Below are positions 36,394 through 47,128 of a stretch of DNA of 64,000 nucleotides, piece after piece. Position 1 is the stretch's first letter; each line of letters starts with the position of its first letter. The position numbers and the translations under genes were made by a program. Source of the stretch: Bacteroidota bacterium (lineage in GTDB: Bacteria > Bacteroidota > Bacteroidia > AKYH767-A > OLB10); NCBI GenBank assembly GCA_016714535.1, contig JADKDR010000017.1, positions 1 through 64,000 of the forward strand, written 5' to 3'. The notes below the pieces were generated by a model. The model was not told where the DNA came from. It ran no database searches and saw nothing but the letters and a program-made list of their open reading frames with translations.

Positions 36394-39300
36394 ATGATTA
36401 GGAAGGTTTTACGCATAATAACAGGTTTGCTGCTAACAGTACTTTTATTGTTGGTTTTTCTTGTTGTTGCAATACGTTTTCCTGCCGTACAATCGTTTGT
36501 AGTTAACAGGGCAGCATCTTACCTTAGTAAGGAACTAAAAACAACTGTTTCTATAGGCTCGGTCGATTTCCAGCTATTTCGCAATTTTATTATCCGCGAT
36601 TTATATGTTGAAGATGAAAAAAGAGATACCCTTGCCTACATTCCAGTTATAGAAGCTAAAGCCAGTGTGTTTTCTATTGCCGATAGCCGATTCGTTTTTG
36701 ACAATGTGACTTTAGCCGATGGAGTTATCAATGTGAAACGTTTTAAAGAACGGAAGGGCTTAAACCTCGATATAATAACAGACTATTTTGCAGGGGGAGA
36801 TACAGACACAAGCTCTAAGTCGAAGGTTGACTTCCGTCTGCAACGAATTCAATTAGCTAACATGCGCTTTCACTATCGCGACTTGCGCCATGATGGCCAT
36901 ACACCCTGCGTAGATTTTGATGACATACGCATTGATAGTCTTTTTGTAGATGCTGATCATTTTAATTTTGATGATAGCACAACATTTCATGTAAATAATA
37001 TTTCCCTTAAAGAACACAAGGGATTTCGTATTTCTGGTTTCAAGTCAAATACGGTCATAAAAGATAATGAGTTTACCTGCAACAATCTCCAGATAATTTC
37101 GCCCCAAAGTAATGTTGCCGGGCAACTTACCTTTTTGTTTAATGACTGGGAAGACTTTGATGATTTTATTGATAGTGTCAATATACGCTCTTCTTTTGCT
37201 AACACCGTAGTATCGTCAAATGATATCCAATATTTTGCAAAGGAATTATTCGGGCTTGATAAGTCGGTCACATTTGAAGGTACGGTAAAGGGAAAGGTTC
37301 CAAACCTTCGCGGAAAAAATATTAAAATTACCTACGGCAACCAAAGCTTGATAGCTGGTAATATCAGTTTGAATGGTTTGCCAGAAATAGAGGAAACTTA
37401 CGTAGATGCCGATTTAAAAAATCTGGTACTGAGTTATGACGATGTAGCACGCATTCCATCCTATCCATTTTTAGAAAAGAAGAAACTTGAAATACCATCA
37501 TGGCTTGTGCCTTTAGGTACCGTAAATTTCAAAGGCAAATTTATCGGGTATCTTCAGGACTTTGTTACCTACGGCACTATTAAAACCAAGATAGGGACCA
37601 TTGTTGCTGACGTGAATCTAAAAACAGGAACATCGCTCGAGCGTTATAGTGGTAACATACAGGCAGTGGATTTTGATTTGGGTAAAATGTTTGATGCCTC
37701 AAACGTTATTGGCGCTACTTCGTTCAATTGTAAAATAGATGGTCAATCATTTGACATTGAAAAAGTGAACGGAAAAATTGAAGGGCAAGTGGACTATATA
37801 GACATATACGGTTACCGTTATTCTAATCTTGAAGTAGCAGGTGATGCATCCAAAAAGTTGTTTAATGGAGCAGTGTCTATTAATGAAGAAAATATTTCGC
37901 TCGACTTTAACGGGAAAGTTGATTTTACTTCCGAAACCCCACAGTATAACTTTAATGCAGATGTGGCGCAACTTAAGCCGGTAGCATTGCAATTATTTAA
38001 ACGCGATCCAACATCAGCTTTTAGCGGCAATGTAACGCTTAATGCACGCGGCAAAAACATAGACGATGTAATTGGCTCCATTCAGATAAGCGACTTTACT
38101 TATTCTGAAAAAGAAAAATTAATTATTGCCGACAATATTCTCTTCAATTCGGAAATGGAAAACGGTTTGTACAATATCAGTCTTAATAGTGATGTAGCCA
38201 ATGCCAAGTTTAGAAATGTACGTAAACTTAGTACCGTTTTTATTACACTTTACAATACGATAACAAACTATGTTCCTACTATTAAGCCAATTCCAAATAA
38301 AGGAGAAAAGGAAAATTGCCAATTTGAAATAGTAGCTAAGAATCCGCAACCCGTGTTAGATATTTTTGCTCCGAGTATAAAATTAGCGCCCAATGCTACA
38401 GCATTGGGAAATGTAAATACCCACACGAACGAAGTCAATATAAATGCTTATGGAGATGTATTTCAGATTGATGATAATAGATTTGAAGATATTAAGATAA
38501 GCGGAAATAGTAAAGAAGGCCGATTTTACTTTACCAGTACAATTGGAAATTTGTTTTTGCGCGACAGTTTGCCTATCGATCATATTACCATAGCAGGGCA
38601 ATCGGATAATAAGAGCTCGTTTATAGACTGTCGTATTCATGATTTTGATACTGCCACCAATAAACTTTTATTAGCATTTGACACCGAATTTCTGGATGGT
38701 GGAATAGCAAATATTACAATCAATCCTTCCAGCCTGATTAAAGTAGATACGCTAATCTGGAAGGTGGCTAAAGAAAACAAGATAAAATATTCTCAAGCTG
38801 GCTGGCTATTCGAAATGGTAGAATTAAAAAATAACTATAACCATATGCTTCGCTTAGATGGAGTAATAAACAGCGATCCGGAAAATTCATTAAAGTTGAA
38901 TTTTAATGATTTTGATGTGGCACCACTTAATAAAATTCTCTATGCATATGATTTACAGTTTGGTGGTATAATTACCGGGCGTGTTGATTTATTCAGCCTT
39001 GCTGCAAAGCCGCGACTCGATGGCGATATACAAATTCGTAATTTTTCTTTTTTCAACGACTCGGTAGGCGATGCGCATGTGTTAGCCGATTATGATTCAA
39101 ATAAGGATAAAGTAAATTTGAAAGGTGAGGTGCTTCGAAATGGAGATAGCAGCATAGCGTTTAATGGATTCTATCAGATTAGCGAGCGAAGCGATTTTTT
39201 GGATTTTGATATCCGCGTGCAGAAGTTGAACTTAAGTGCCTTGCAACATTACTTTAAAGGAATTGTAAGCGATTTGCGAGGAAAGGGCTCGGGCAAGCTG

Positions 39301-40828
39301 CGCTTATATGGTGATCCTGCCGAGCCATTTATTACCGGCAATGCACTTTTGCAAAAGGCTTCATTTAAGGTTGATTACCTTGGAACACGCTATTCCTTAA
39401 GCGATGATATCGATTTTAAAGAAGACTACATCGGTTTTGATAATGTAAAATTGAATGATATTAATGGAAGCGAGGCAATAGTGGATGGAAAATTATACCA
39501 TCGTTTTTTCGACAATATGTCGTTTGATTTAAATATAAACGCAAAAAAGTTTCAAATGCTGAACACCACCATAAAGGAAAACGACTTATATTATGGAGAA
39601 GCTTACGGTACCGGGAAAGTTAAAGTAGGCGGCACCCCTGACCTTATGCGTATGGAATTAACCATGAAGACCGAACGGGTATCGCCCAAAATTTTTACCA
39701 AAATTAATATGCCTCTTTCATCGCCTGAAGAAATCAGCAATGATGAATACATTACTTTCATAAATAAGAATCCTGCTACAAATGTGGTGCAAGCTAATGC
39801 CAAACGCATTCCTGTAAAAATTGAAGGGTTCGATCTTGATTTTAATATAACTGCAAATACAGAAGCAGAGATAAATCTTATTTTTGACGAAAAGGTTGGC
39901 GATGTTATTACAGGCCGTGGCAATGGCAATATTAAAATGTCGATAAGCCCCGATGGTTTATTTTACATGTTTGGCGATTACAACATAACGCAGGGAAAGT
40001 ACTTTTTCAGTATGCAAAACCTGGTTGGCAAGCCATTTGAAATAGTGTCAGGCAGCAACATACGCTGGAACGGAAATCCTTACGATGCAAGCATTGATAT
40101 TAAAGCAAGGTATGAGAAAATGGTAGGGCTATATGATTTATTGCAGGATACAGCTTCGTTTCGTAGCAGGCAAAATGTGTATGTAATACTCAATTTGAAA
40201 AATAAATTATTTAGCCCCGAAGTTTCATTTGATATTGAAGTGCCTGGTGCCGATGCTAATCTTGAATCGCTTATACGAAGATATATTAATACTGAAGACG
40301 AAAAAAACCGACAGGCCATGAGTATTTTATTTTTAAATAAATTCAGTGTTCCCGAAGATATTAAACAAACGCAGGGGTCAACCTTAATATCGAATACAAC
40401 CAATGCATCCAGCAGCCTTACCGAGTTTTTGAGCAAGCAATTGAGCGATTGGGTTAGTAGCCTTGGCCGCGAAGTGGATCTCGATATAAATTTAAATTAT
40501 ACGCAAGGTGATGCTATCACACCTGAGCAATACAATGTGTTGCTTCAAAAAATTATTGAATGACCGCATCATAATTAGTACCAATGTTGGCCTTGGCACA
40601 GGCACATCTGTTAATAATACTTCGGGTAATGTGGTAGGAGAGTTTAATATTGAATATCTGGCAAGCAAGGATGGCAATTTCAGGATTAAAGCCTTTAATA
40701 AATCCAATATCAATAATATTTATAGAGTCAATCAAGCGCCCTATACGCAAGGGGTGGGTTGGTTTTATCGAAAAGATTTTGACTCGTTTGAAGAATTGTT
40801 AAAAAGAAAGAAAACTACATTAAAGTAA
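36394..40828 (+). CDS. tamB: TamB-like translocation and assembly module protein (DUF490), frameshifted near the end
   Basis: About 1478 residues once one base is removed from the A6 run at 40547-40552, which joins YNVLLQK to LLNDRIIISTNVGLG. An N-terminal membrane anchor (LRIITGLLLTVLLLLVFLVVAI) is followed by the AsmA-like start (AASYLSKELKTTVSIGSVDF) and a ~1300-residue array of beta-strand repeats forming the lipid-conducting groove. The DUF490 C-terminus has YNITQGKYFFSMQN and PEVSFDIEVPGAD. It spans the periplasm and is thought to move phospholipids to, or help assemble proteins in, the outer membrane. Three downstream genes follow closely on the same strand. Confidence 0.88.
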
Positions 40829-40831
40829 CTC

Positions 40832-41554
40832 ATGAACTGGCCTGATCTCCCTGTATTTATTACGGACCATTTTAACGATTCCGAAGTCATGCTTCGCAAA
40901 AGTGAGGGCCATCAGGCTACAAAAGTACTGCGCCTTAAACCGGGCGATGCGCTAATTGTAACAGATGGCTTTGGCAAGGCAGCTGTTAGTAATATTCAAA
41001 GCATAACAAAAAATAGCGTGTTTGTGATACCCCACTATATGCTTGAAAGCAACAGTGCTTGTCAGTCAAAATTGCATATTGCAATTTCACTTCTGAAAAA
41101 TACGGAACGATTAGAATGGTTTGTGGAGAAAGCAGTAGAGTTAGCTATAGATAGAATTACACCTTTGCATTGCCAACATACAGTGAAAACAAATTTGAGA
41201 ACCGACCGTTTGCAATCGATAATCGATTCTGCTTGCAAGCAATCGCAACGCGACCGGTTTCCAACATTAAGCCCACTTACAAAATTTGAAAATTTTATTT
41301 CTGAAAAAACTAACGACACCAAGCTAATAGCTTGTTGTTTGGATGCGAAACCAAAATTTGCGCTTAACAAAGTACTTCCTGCTAATACCAATACCACCGT
41401 AGTTATTGGTCCTGAAGGAGATTTCTCGCAAATGGAAGTAGAATTGGCGCAAAAGCATAATTTTGTAGCGGCATCATTTGGTGATGCACGCATGCGAACT
41501 GAAACAGCAGGATTATTTGCTGCAGCTTATTTTTATTCGATTAATTGTTTTTAA
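40832..41554 (+). CDS. rsmE: 16S rRNA (uracil-1498-N3)-methyltransferase
   Basis: SPOUT-class methyltransferase, 240 residues. An N-terminal PUA-like domain (HQATKVLRLKPGDALIVTDG) precedes the trefoil-knot domain with KAVELAIDRITPLHC, the SAM-binding VVIGPEGDFSQMEVELA and the C-terminal FGDARMRTETAGL, all diagnostic. Methylates U1498 of 16S rRNA in the assembled 30S subunit. It begins four bases after tamB, so is probably co-transcribed with it. Confidence 0.95.
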   Translation: MNWPDLPVFITDHFNDSEVMLRKSEGHQATKVLRLKPGDALIVTDGFGKAAVSNIQSITKNSVFVIPHYMLESNSACQSKLHIAISLLKNTERLEWFVEKAVELAIDRITPLHCQHTVKTNLRTDRLQSIIDSACKQSQRDRFPTLSPLTKFENFISEKTNDTKLIACCLDAKPKFALNKVLPANTNTTVVIGPEGDFSQMEVELAQKHNFVAASFGDARMRTETAGLFAAAYFYSINCF

Positions 41555-41558
41555 TAAT

Positions 41559-42194
41559 ATGAAACGACTTGTTTTATCCTTGGCAATTGCCACAATTGCA
41601 CTTAATGTAAACGGACAACGCACAGCACGCTTCGAGTCGAGCAGTGTAATTGGCGGTAGTGCCGTACCTTATAGTGATATTAAAGCTTTTTTTGCCGTTA
41701 TTGATAGTGGTAGTATCGGCAGTAATTATTTTACTATTTATTTTGAAATCCCTGATTCTTGCGAAGAACTTGGATTACGCACATTTAGTCCTGTGCCCCA
41801 ATTAACATCGCCTAACAGGGGTGACCTTAGTACCGAAAATTATTTTGAACGGAAAGTGCTTTGGGACAAGACATTTGACCCCGCTATTAAATTATATCGC
41901 GCTGCTAATTACAAACCACAAAACCATGCTGTAAATAAGGAGTATGCCTGGCAGATTGTTGGCAGTAATGATGATAGCAAAGAAATGCCCACACAACCCA
42001 ATATGAAAAATGGCAATGCGCTTGTTCGGTTAACTGCTAAATCGCGGCTGATACCTCCCGGGTTGTATAATGTTGTTATTGGCGATAACAAAAATACAAA
42101 CTGGTTTGGCTCGTTTATGCTTAATATAGGTGTAAATGCTCACTGGCAGGGCTTTTGGATGGGCACCGACCTCGGACTAAAACCTCAATATTAA
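41559..42194 (+). CDS. Secreted protein of unknown function
   Basis: 211 residues from the ATG at 41559, with a signal peptide (MKRLVLSLAIATIALNVNGQ). Mature part mixed alpha/beta, with PDSCEELGLRTFSPVPQL, KLYRAANYKPQ and GLYNVVIGDNKNTNW among recognisable landmarks; I do not know the family. Four bases after rsmE and just before the DUF4286 gene, in a tight same-strand cluster. Likely periplasmic or outer-membrane associated. Confidence 0.6.
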   Translation: MKRLVLSLAIATIALNVNGQRTARFESSSVIGGSAVPYSDIKAFFAVIDSGSIGSNYFTIYFEIPDSCEELGLRTFSPVPQLTSPNRGDLSTENYFERKVLWDKTFDPAIKLYRAANYKPQNHAVNKEYAWQIVGSNDDSKEMPTQPNMKNGNALVRLTAKSRLIPPGLYNVVIGDNKNTNWFGSFMLNIGVNAHWQGFWMGTDLGLKPQY

Positions 42195-42206
42195 AAAGCT
42201 GTAACT

Positions 42207-42515
42207 ATGATTATATACAATGTTACAATCAATATTGACTACAGTGAACATCATGCATGGCTCCAATGGATGAAGCAGGAGCATATTCCCGATGTATTGA
42301 ATTGCGGGGTGTTTACCGAGGCACGTATGGTAAAAGTAATAGTCGATGAAGAACAGGGTGGCGAAACCTATTCGGTGCAATATACCTGTGGTACCATGGC
42401 CGATTATGAACGCTATGTTGATAATTTTGCCAAAGCAATGCAAGCCAAAGCTGCCGAAAAATTCGGAGGAAAGTTTGTAGCATTCAGAACACTATTACAA
42501 ACGATAGACCTGTAG
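42207..42515 (+). CDS. DUF4286 family protein
   Basis: 102 residues. MIIYNVTINID, HHAWLQWMKQEHIPDVL and GGETYSVQYTCGTMADYERYV are the DUF4286 pattern, a small ferredoxin-like alpha/beta protein found almost only in Bacteroidota. Cytoplasmic; function unknown. In this phylum it is often close to rsmA, as here. Confidence 0.88.
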   Translation: MIIYNVTINIDYSEHHAWLQWMKQEHIPDVLNCGVFTEARMVKVIVDEEQGGETYSVQYTCGTMADYERYVDNFAKAMQAKAAEKFGGKFVAFRTLLQTIDL

Positions 42516-42599
42516 TAGTGGTTTTTTATAAGGTTTAATCAGGTGTACAATTCCATTTTTAATAACTTAGTTCTTTTAACATAATCAATACTCAATAGC

Positions 42600-43364
42600 G
42601 TGCAGGTAGCTCCGAAAAAATCGTTTGGTCAACATTTTCTTAAAGATGATGCTATTGCATTTGCAATAGCCGATAGTTTTGGAGAAGAAGAATTTGATAC
42701 AGTTGTAGAAGTGGGGCCAGGCAAGGGCATTCTTACCAAGCATTTATTTACAAAGTATGGTAATAAATTGTCGGCAGTTGAAGTGGACGAAGATTCCATA
42801 TCATATTTGCAAACCAATTATCCGGCTTTGGCCGAACGAATTATTTACAACGACTTTCTGCAAATAGATTTGAGTATTTTCAACTCAACCAAGATAGCCG
42901 TTATTGGAAATTATCCATACAATATATCTACACAAATCATTTTTAAAGTTTTGGATTATAAGGATTTGGTTGCCTCTTGCGCAGGTATGTTTCAGTTAGA
43001 AGTTGCCAAGCGAATATGTGCTGTGCCCGGCAACAAGGATTATGGCATACTTAGCGTGCTTGCTCAGGCGTGGTATAATTGTAAGTTAACCATGACTGTA
43101 CACGAACATGTATTTGAGCCACCACCCAAAGTAAAATCCGGTGTTATACTTATGGAGCGCAATTCAGTAACCAAATTAAATTGCAATGAGGCACAATTTA
43201 AGACTGTTGTTAAAGCAGCATTTAATCAAAGACGAAAAACACTGAATAATGCGTTAAAGAGTATAAATGTTAATCACAAAAAAATTCCCTATGCCGGTTT
43301 GCGGGCCGAGACTTTGTCTGTAAGTCAGTTTGAAGAACTTACCAATGAGTTGTATTCTAAATAA
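42600..43364 (+). CDS. rsmA: 16S rRNA dimethyladenosine transferase
   Basis: Rossmann-fold SAM enzyme that dimethylates A1518 and A1519 of 16S rRNA (KsgA). KKSFGQHFLKDD at the start, VVEVGPGKGILT (SAM-binding motif I), AVEVDEDSISYL, and the catalytic IGNYPYNIST (motif IV, NxPY type) are all present, as is the C-terminal FNQRRKTLNNALK. 254 residues. The start is GTG at 42600. The PorE-like gene follows after nine bases. Confidence 0.96.
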   Translation: MQVAPKKSFGQHFLKDDAIAFAIADSFGEEEFDTVVEVGPGKGILTKHLFTKYGNKLSAVEVDEDSISYLQTNYPALAERIIYNDFLQIDLSIFNSTKIAVIGNYPYNISTQIIFKVLDYKDLVASCAGMFQLEVAKRICAVPGNKDYGILSVLAQAWYNCKLTMTVHEHVFEPPPKVKSGVILMERNSVTKLNCNEAQFKTVVKAAFNQRRKTLNNALKSINVNHKKIPYAGLRAETLSVSQFEELTNELYSK

Positions 43365-43373
43365 AGGAGCCGA

Positions 43374-45311
43374 ATGAAAAAAGTGTTGATTCGTGAAATG
43401 TTTGCTGCAATCGTAGTGCTTCTTATTTCTTGTGGTTGCTATGCGCAAAAAGGTGATTACACAACAAAAAGCAAAGCCGCACAAAAATATTATGAGACTG
43501 CACAGCGCTATTATGATAACCGTGACAACGACAATGCAAAAAGTGCCTTGCACGATGCGCTAAGTAAGGACAGTAATTTTGTTGAAGCACTCATGTTACA
43601 GTCAGCAGTGTTTGCCGATGAGGGAAATTATCTGTTGGCCATAGCAAGCCTTCAAAAGGCGGTTAGTATTAATCCTGATTTCTTTGTAAACAACTGGTAC
43701 TCGCTTGGCCGGTTTCAATTGATAGCTGCGCAATACGACCAAGGGTTAATAAGCTTTTCTAAATTCTTATCTGATAAAACTATCAGCAATCAATTGCACA
43801 ATGAGGCAAGCTATTATAAGTCATGTTGCGAATTTGCAATTCAATCAGTTGCTCAACCGGTTGATTTTAAGCCTGCATCTATGGGAAGTGCAATTAATAC
43901 AGATGCTAATGAATATTATCCAACCATCCTCTTAGATGGCAGTGAGTTTTATTTTACACGAAGCAGGTTTGGCAGCCGAGGCGGCATTGAGCAAGAAGAT
44001 TTTTATATAGCTAAATACAAAGATGGGCAATGGCAAATGGCGCAGAATGCCGGAGAGCCGCTTAACACGGCAACTAACGAAGGTGCAGCAACCATTTCGG
44101 CAGATGGGAGTATGTTGTTTTTTACTGCTTGCAATAGGCCTGATGGGCAGGGCAGTTGCGATATCTACTACACCCGCAAGACAGCAATCGGTTGGGCCGA
44201 ACCAAAAAATCTTGGAGCCAAAGTAAATACGGCATCATGGGAGTCACAACCCTCTTTTTCGAGCGATGGAAAGTCGGTGTACTTTATTCGTGGCATATAT
44301 GATGAAAACAGGAAAAAGCGAACCGATATTTATGTTAGCAATCTGGGCAACGATGGATTTTTTCAAACTCCGGTTAAGTTAAGCAATGTAATTAATACTG
44401 AGCGGAGCGAGGAAAGTGTTTTTATTCATCCCGATAACAAAACGTTGTATTTCTCATCGAGCGGACATGTTGGGATGGGTGGTTTGGATATCTATATGGC
44501 CATGCGCAAAGATGATGGCACATGGGGAAAGCCGGTAAATTTGGGCTTTCCAATTAATACAGAAGCAGATGAAAATAGCTTTATTGTGAGTGCAGATGGT
44601 TCAACGGCATATTTTGCAAGTGATCGCGAAGGTGGAGCAGGGGGGCTTGATTTGTATTCCTTTGCTTTGCCAGCCAAGCTGAAGCCACAACCAGTTACAT
44701 ATGCTCGTGGGCATATTTTTGATAAAAGCACAAATCAAAATTTGGATGCAAAATACGAACTAATTGATGCTGCCAATGGCAGCATTCTCAAATGGGCAAA
44801 TGCCAACCACGAAACAGGAACCTTTATCCTTGCTTTGCAAAAAGGAAATAACTATATCTTAAATGTAACTCAGCCCGGTTACCTGTTTTATACCGACAGT
44901 TTTCAGTGTACCACCAATGCCGATTATAATAAGCCTTATCGTATAGAGGTACCGTTACAAAAACTCACCTCCGGAGCAACCATGGTGCTAAAGAATGTTT
45001 TTTTTGATTCGGGCAAGTTTGATTTAAAACCAGAGTCGAATACAGAATTAACAATCTTGTTTAATTTTCTGAATCAAAATCCAAATACAAAGATAGAGAT
45101 ATCGGGTCATACCGATAATACAGGCTTAGCTGCTACCAACCTTACACTTTCAGAAAATCGAGCTAAGGCGGTTTTTAATTATTTACAAAGCAAAGGGATA
45201 GATCCGTTACGACTTAAGTACAAAGGCTATGGTGATAAGATGCCTATTGGCGATAATCAAACAGAAGGCGGAAGGGCTCTTAACCGCAGAACTGAAATCA
45301 AAGTGCTGTAA
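43374..45311 (+). CDS. PorE-like T9SS component: TPR - propeller - regulatory domain - OmpA
   Basis: 645 residues: signal peptide with possible lipobox (VLLISCGCYAQ), TPR-like helices (residues ~30-150, KAAQKYYETAQRYYD), a WD40/PD40-like propeller (~180-440, with repeated NTxxxExxPxxxxDG and SADGSxLFF strands), a carboxypeptidase-like regulatory fold (~445-530: ARGHIFDKSTNQNLDAKYEL) and a C-terminal OmpA peptidoglycan-binding domain (ISGHTDNTGLAATNLTLSENRA ... NRRTEI). This is the order described for PorE, an accessory peptidoglycan-linked component of the Porphyromonas type IX system. Several CTD-bearing client genes in the window make the assignment plausible. Homologous stand-alone OmpA/PD40 proteins with other roles exist, hence no gene symbol. 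Confidence 0.72.
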   Translation: MKKVLIREMFAAIVVLLISCGCYAQKGDYTTKSKAAQKYYETAQRYYDNRDNDNAKSALHDALSKDSNFVEALMLQSAVFADEGNYLLAIASLQKAVSINPDFFVNNWYSLGRFQLIAAQYDQGLISFSKFLSDKTISNQLHNEASYYKSCCEFAIQSVAQPVDFKPASMGSAINTDANEYYPTILLDGSEFYFTRSRFGSRGGIEQEDFYIAKYKDGQWQMAQNAGEPLNTATNEGAATISADGSMLFFTACNRPDGQGSCDIYYTRKTAIGWAEPKNLGAKVNTASWESQPSFSSDGKSVYFIRGIYDENRKKRTDIYVSNLGNDGFFQTPVKLSNVINTERSEESVFIHPDNKTLYFSSSGHVGMGGLDIYMAMRKDDGTWGKPVNLGFPINTEADENSFIVSADGSTAYFASDREGGAGGLDLYSFALPAKLKPQPVTYARGHIFDKSTNQNLDAKYELIDAANGSILKWANANHETGTFILALQKGNNYILNVTQPGYLFYTDSFQCTTNADYNKPYRIEVPLQKLTSGATMVLKNVFFDSGKFDLKPESNTELTILFNFLNQNPNTKIEISGHTDNTGLAATNLTLSENRAKAVFNYLQSKGIDPLRLKYKGYGDKMPIGDNQTEGGRALNRRTEIKVL

Positions 45312-45820
45312 CTAGTTTTTAATCTTGATATAGATTATCTCCTTTTCGGAATTGGAATTAACAACATTGTCATAAAAAATCATTCCTTCGTTTGCAGTGG
45401 TACTCATGTTAATTTGTAAGGTATCATCAAATACAACGGACTCAAACGACATTTTTCGTTTATTAGCAGTACGCAAGGGAAGTATGTGTGAGTGGCTATT
45501 GCTTCCTGCCTCCTGACAACGCATTTCATACGTTTTATTATTGAAACTTAGCTCATAGCGTGAGAGCATGACCGTGTCGCCACTTTCCGAAATCATAAAT
45601 TTTATGCCGCTATAATTAGTTTCACTGCTTTTATTCCATTGACAATATATTCTGCCTTCGTTGGTTAAGGTTAACCAGGTACCTTGTAGCCATGCATTTT
45701 TTCTACCTCACGCATAGTGTACGTAAAGTCGTCTCTGCGTAAGGTGGCTGCTAATGAAATTAATGCCAGAACTAAGACATTAATAAAAAGCGTATTAGAA
45801 TATTTGAATTTAAAGAGCAA
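45312..45820 (-). CDS. Secreted lipocalin-like (DUF6265-like) protein, frameshifted
   Basis: The frame up to 45596 holds the C-terminal part only. Upstream, an A7-to-A6 loss at 45697-45702 hides an N-terminus that reads LALISLAATLRRDDFTYTMREVEK and then NAWLQGTWLTLTNEGRIYCQWN. With it the protein is ~170 residues, starting from a TTG at 45820 with a membrane-anchor/signal segment. The pattern TW.LT..G.iYcqW, SGDTVMLSRYEL, and IIYIKIKN near the end resembles a small lipocalin-like ligand-binding beta-barrel. Convergent with the PorE-like gene; the stop codons abut. Function unknown. Confidence 0.5.
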
Positions 45821-46050
45821 TTTATTTTGACTAATTATTTCCTCGTAAAAATATTAATTATAAGGGAGTTAGAACTTTTCAACAGGTTGTTCATTACTAA
45901 CAACCTTGTGTTCATTAGGGCAAAGCCATGTTTCTGTAACGTGTTAACAAGTTTTTTGGAGGTGAAGTGCCTGTTATTCTTGGTAATGAAATGCCAAATA
46001 GGTATTTTTGTTTAACGAAAGTAGGGTAAAGGATACAAAAAGTTAAATTA

Positions 46051-47100
46051 TTACAGGTAGATGGATCCACTTATGGAGTCGTGGCTACTTCCGGTAACGC
46101 TACTTAATACATTGATTTGATTTGTGATTCTAAGGCATCCTAAAAAAGCGAAAATCAAGGCCTCTTTATAGTTGATAATAATATTATCGGGCAGTATAAT
46201 CCTTGTTGAAGTTTGTTGTTGAATCTGCTCTAGTAAAAAACTATTAAATGCCCCGCCACCGGTAACCAGAGTTTGAGCATCTGCACTTAAATGCTCATTT
46301 ATGGTAGCAGCAATTTGATTTGCAATATGAACGTTGCAAGTAAATAGTACATCTGCAATATTTTCGTAGCAATCAATTATTGGAATAATACTTTGTTCAA
46401 AAAGCTCACGTCCTAAACTTTTAGCACCTTTTTCCTTGTAAAATTTAAGCGCATTTAAATCTCCGAGAAGTTCGGGTATAAGTTTTCCCGACCGCGCTGT
46501 GTTGCCATTTTCATCATATATGAATCCTATTTTATGGCAGAGGTAATTAAGTATCATATTTACATGAACAATATCAAAAGCAACTCGTTTATCTTTTTTT
46601 TCAAAAGAAATATTTGCAATGCCACCCAAATTGAGGCAAGCCTGATAGGTAGAAAAAAGTAAGCGGTCGCCAATAGGAACCAGTGGAGCGCCTTGCCCGC
46701 CTAGGGCTACATCGGTGCTTCTGAAGTCGCAAACTGTTGTTATTCCTGTGCGTGCAGCAATAATTGCTCCTTTGCCAATTTGAACCGTATAACCTTTGTC
46801 GGGTTTGTGAATTACCGTATGCCCATGCGAAGAAATTAATTCGGGTTTCGCTTTGTGCTTATAATTAAATTCTTGTATGCACTCGCTCCAATAGTAGGCA
46901 AGGTAAGCATCCGCTGCTACAATTGCTTGCGCAGAGTCTTTATGTAAGGATGATAATTTTTGTTGCAAAGCATGGTCATAACCAAATGTTTCGGCAGTAA
47001 TAATTTCGTAAATCCATTTTCCATCTTTTTGCTCAAAGCGGCATAGCGCAATGTCTAACCCATCAAGGGATGTGCCCGACATAAGTCCTAGTGTAAGCAT
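46051..47100 (-). CDS. anmK: Anhydro-N-acetylmuramic acid kinase
   Basis: 349 residues of the ASKHA fold. LGLMSGTSLDGLDIAL (phosphate loop), SSHGHTVIHKP, VCDFRSTDVALGGQGAPLVP, NLGGIANIS and TGGGAFNS are diagnostic. Converts 1,6-anhydro-MurNAc, released by lytic transglycosylases, to MurNAc 6-phosphate for cell-wall recycling. Followed on the same strand by the upstream DUF58 gene (28 bases), so perhaps one transcript with it and the prenyltransferase. Confidence 0.96.
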   Translation of the reverse strand: MLTLGLMSGTSLDGLDIALCRFEQKDGKWIYEIITAETFGYDHALQQKLSSLHKDSAQAIVAADAYLAYYWSECIQEFNYKHKAKPELISSHGHTVIHKPDKGYTVQIGKGAIIAARTGITTVCDFRSTDVALGGQGAPLVPIGDRLLFSTYQACLNLGGIANISFEKKDKRVAFDIVHVNMILNYLCHKIGFIYDENGNTARSGKLIPELLGDLNALKFYKEKGAKSLGRELFEQSIIPIIDCYENIADVLFTCNVHIANQIAATINEHLSADAQTLVTGGGAFNSFLLEQIQQQTSTRIILPDNIIINYKEALIFAFLGCLRITNQINVLSSVTGSSHDSISGSIYL

Positions 47101-47128
47101 AATAAAACAGCGTAAGTATTAAATGAAA

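Noticed and set aside
45827..46015. 62-residue frame next to anmK
   Set aside because: Lies in a spacer, no family resemblance or expression context; AT-rich chance frame.
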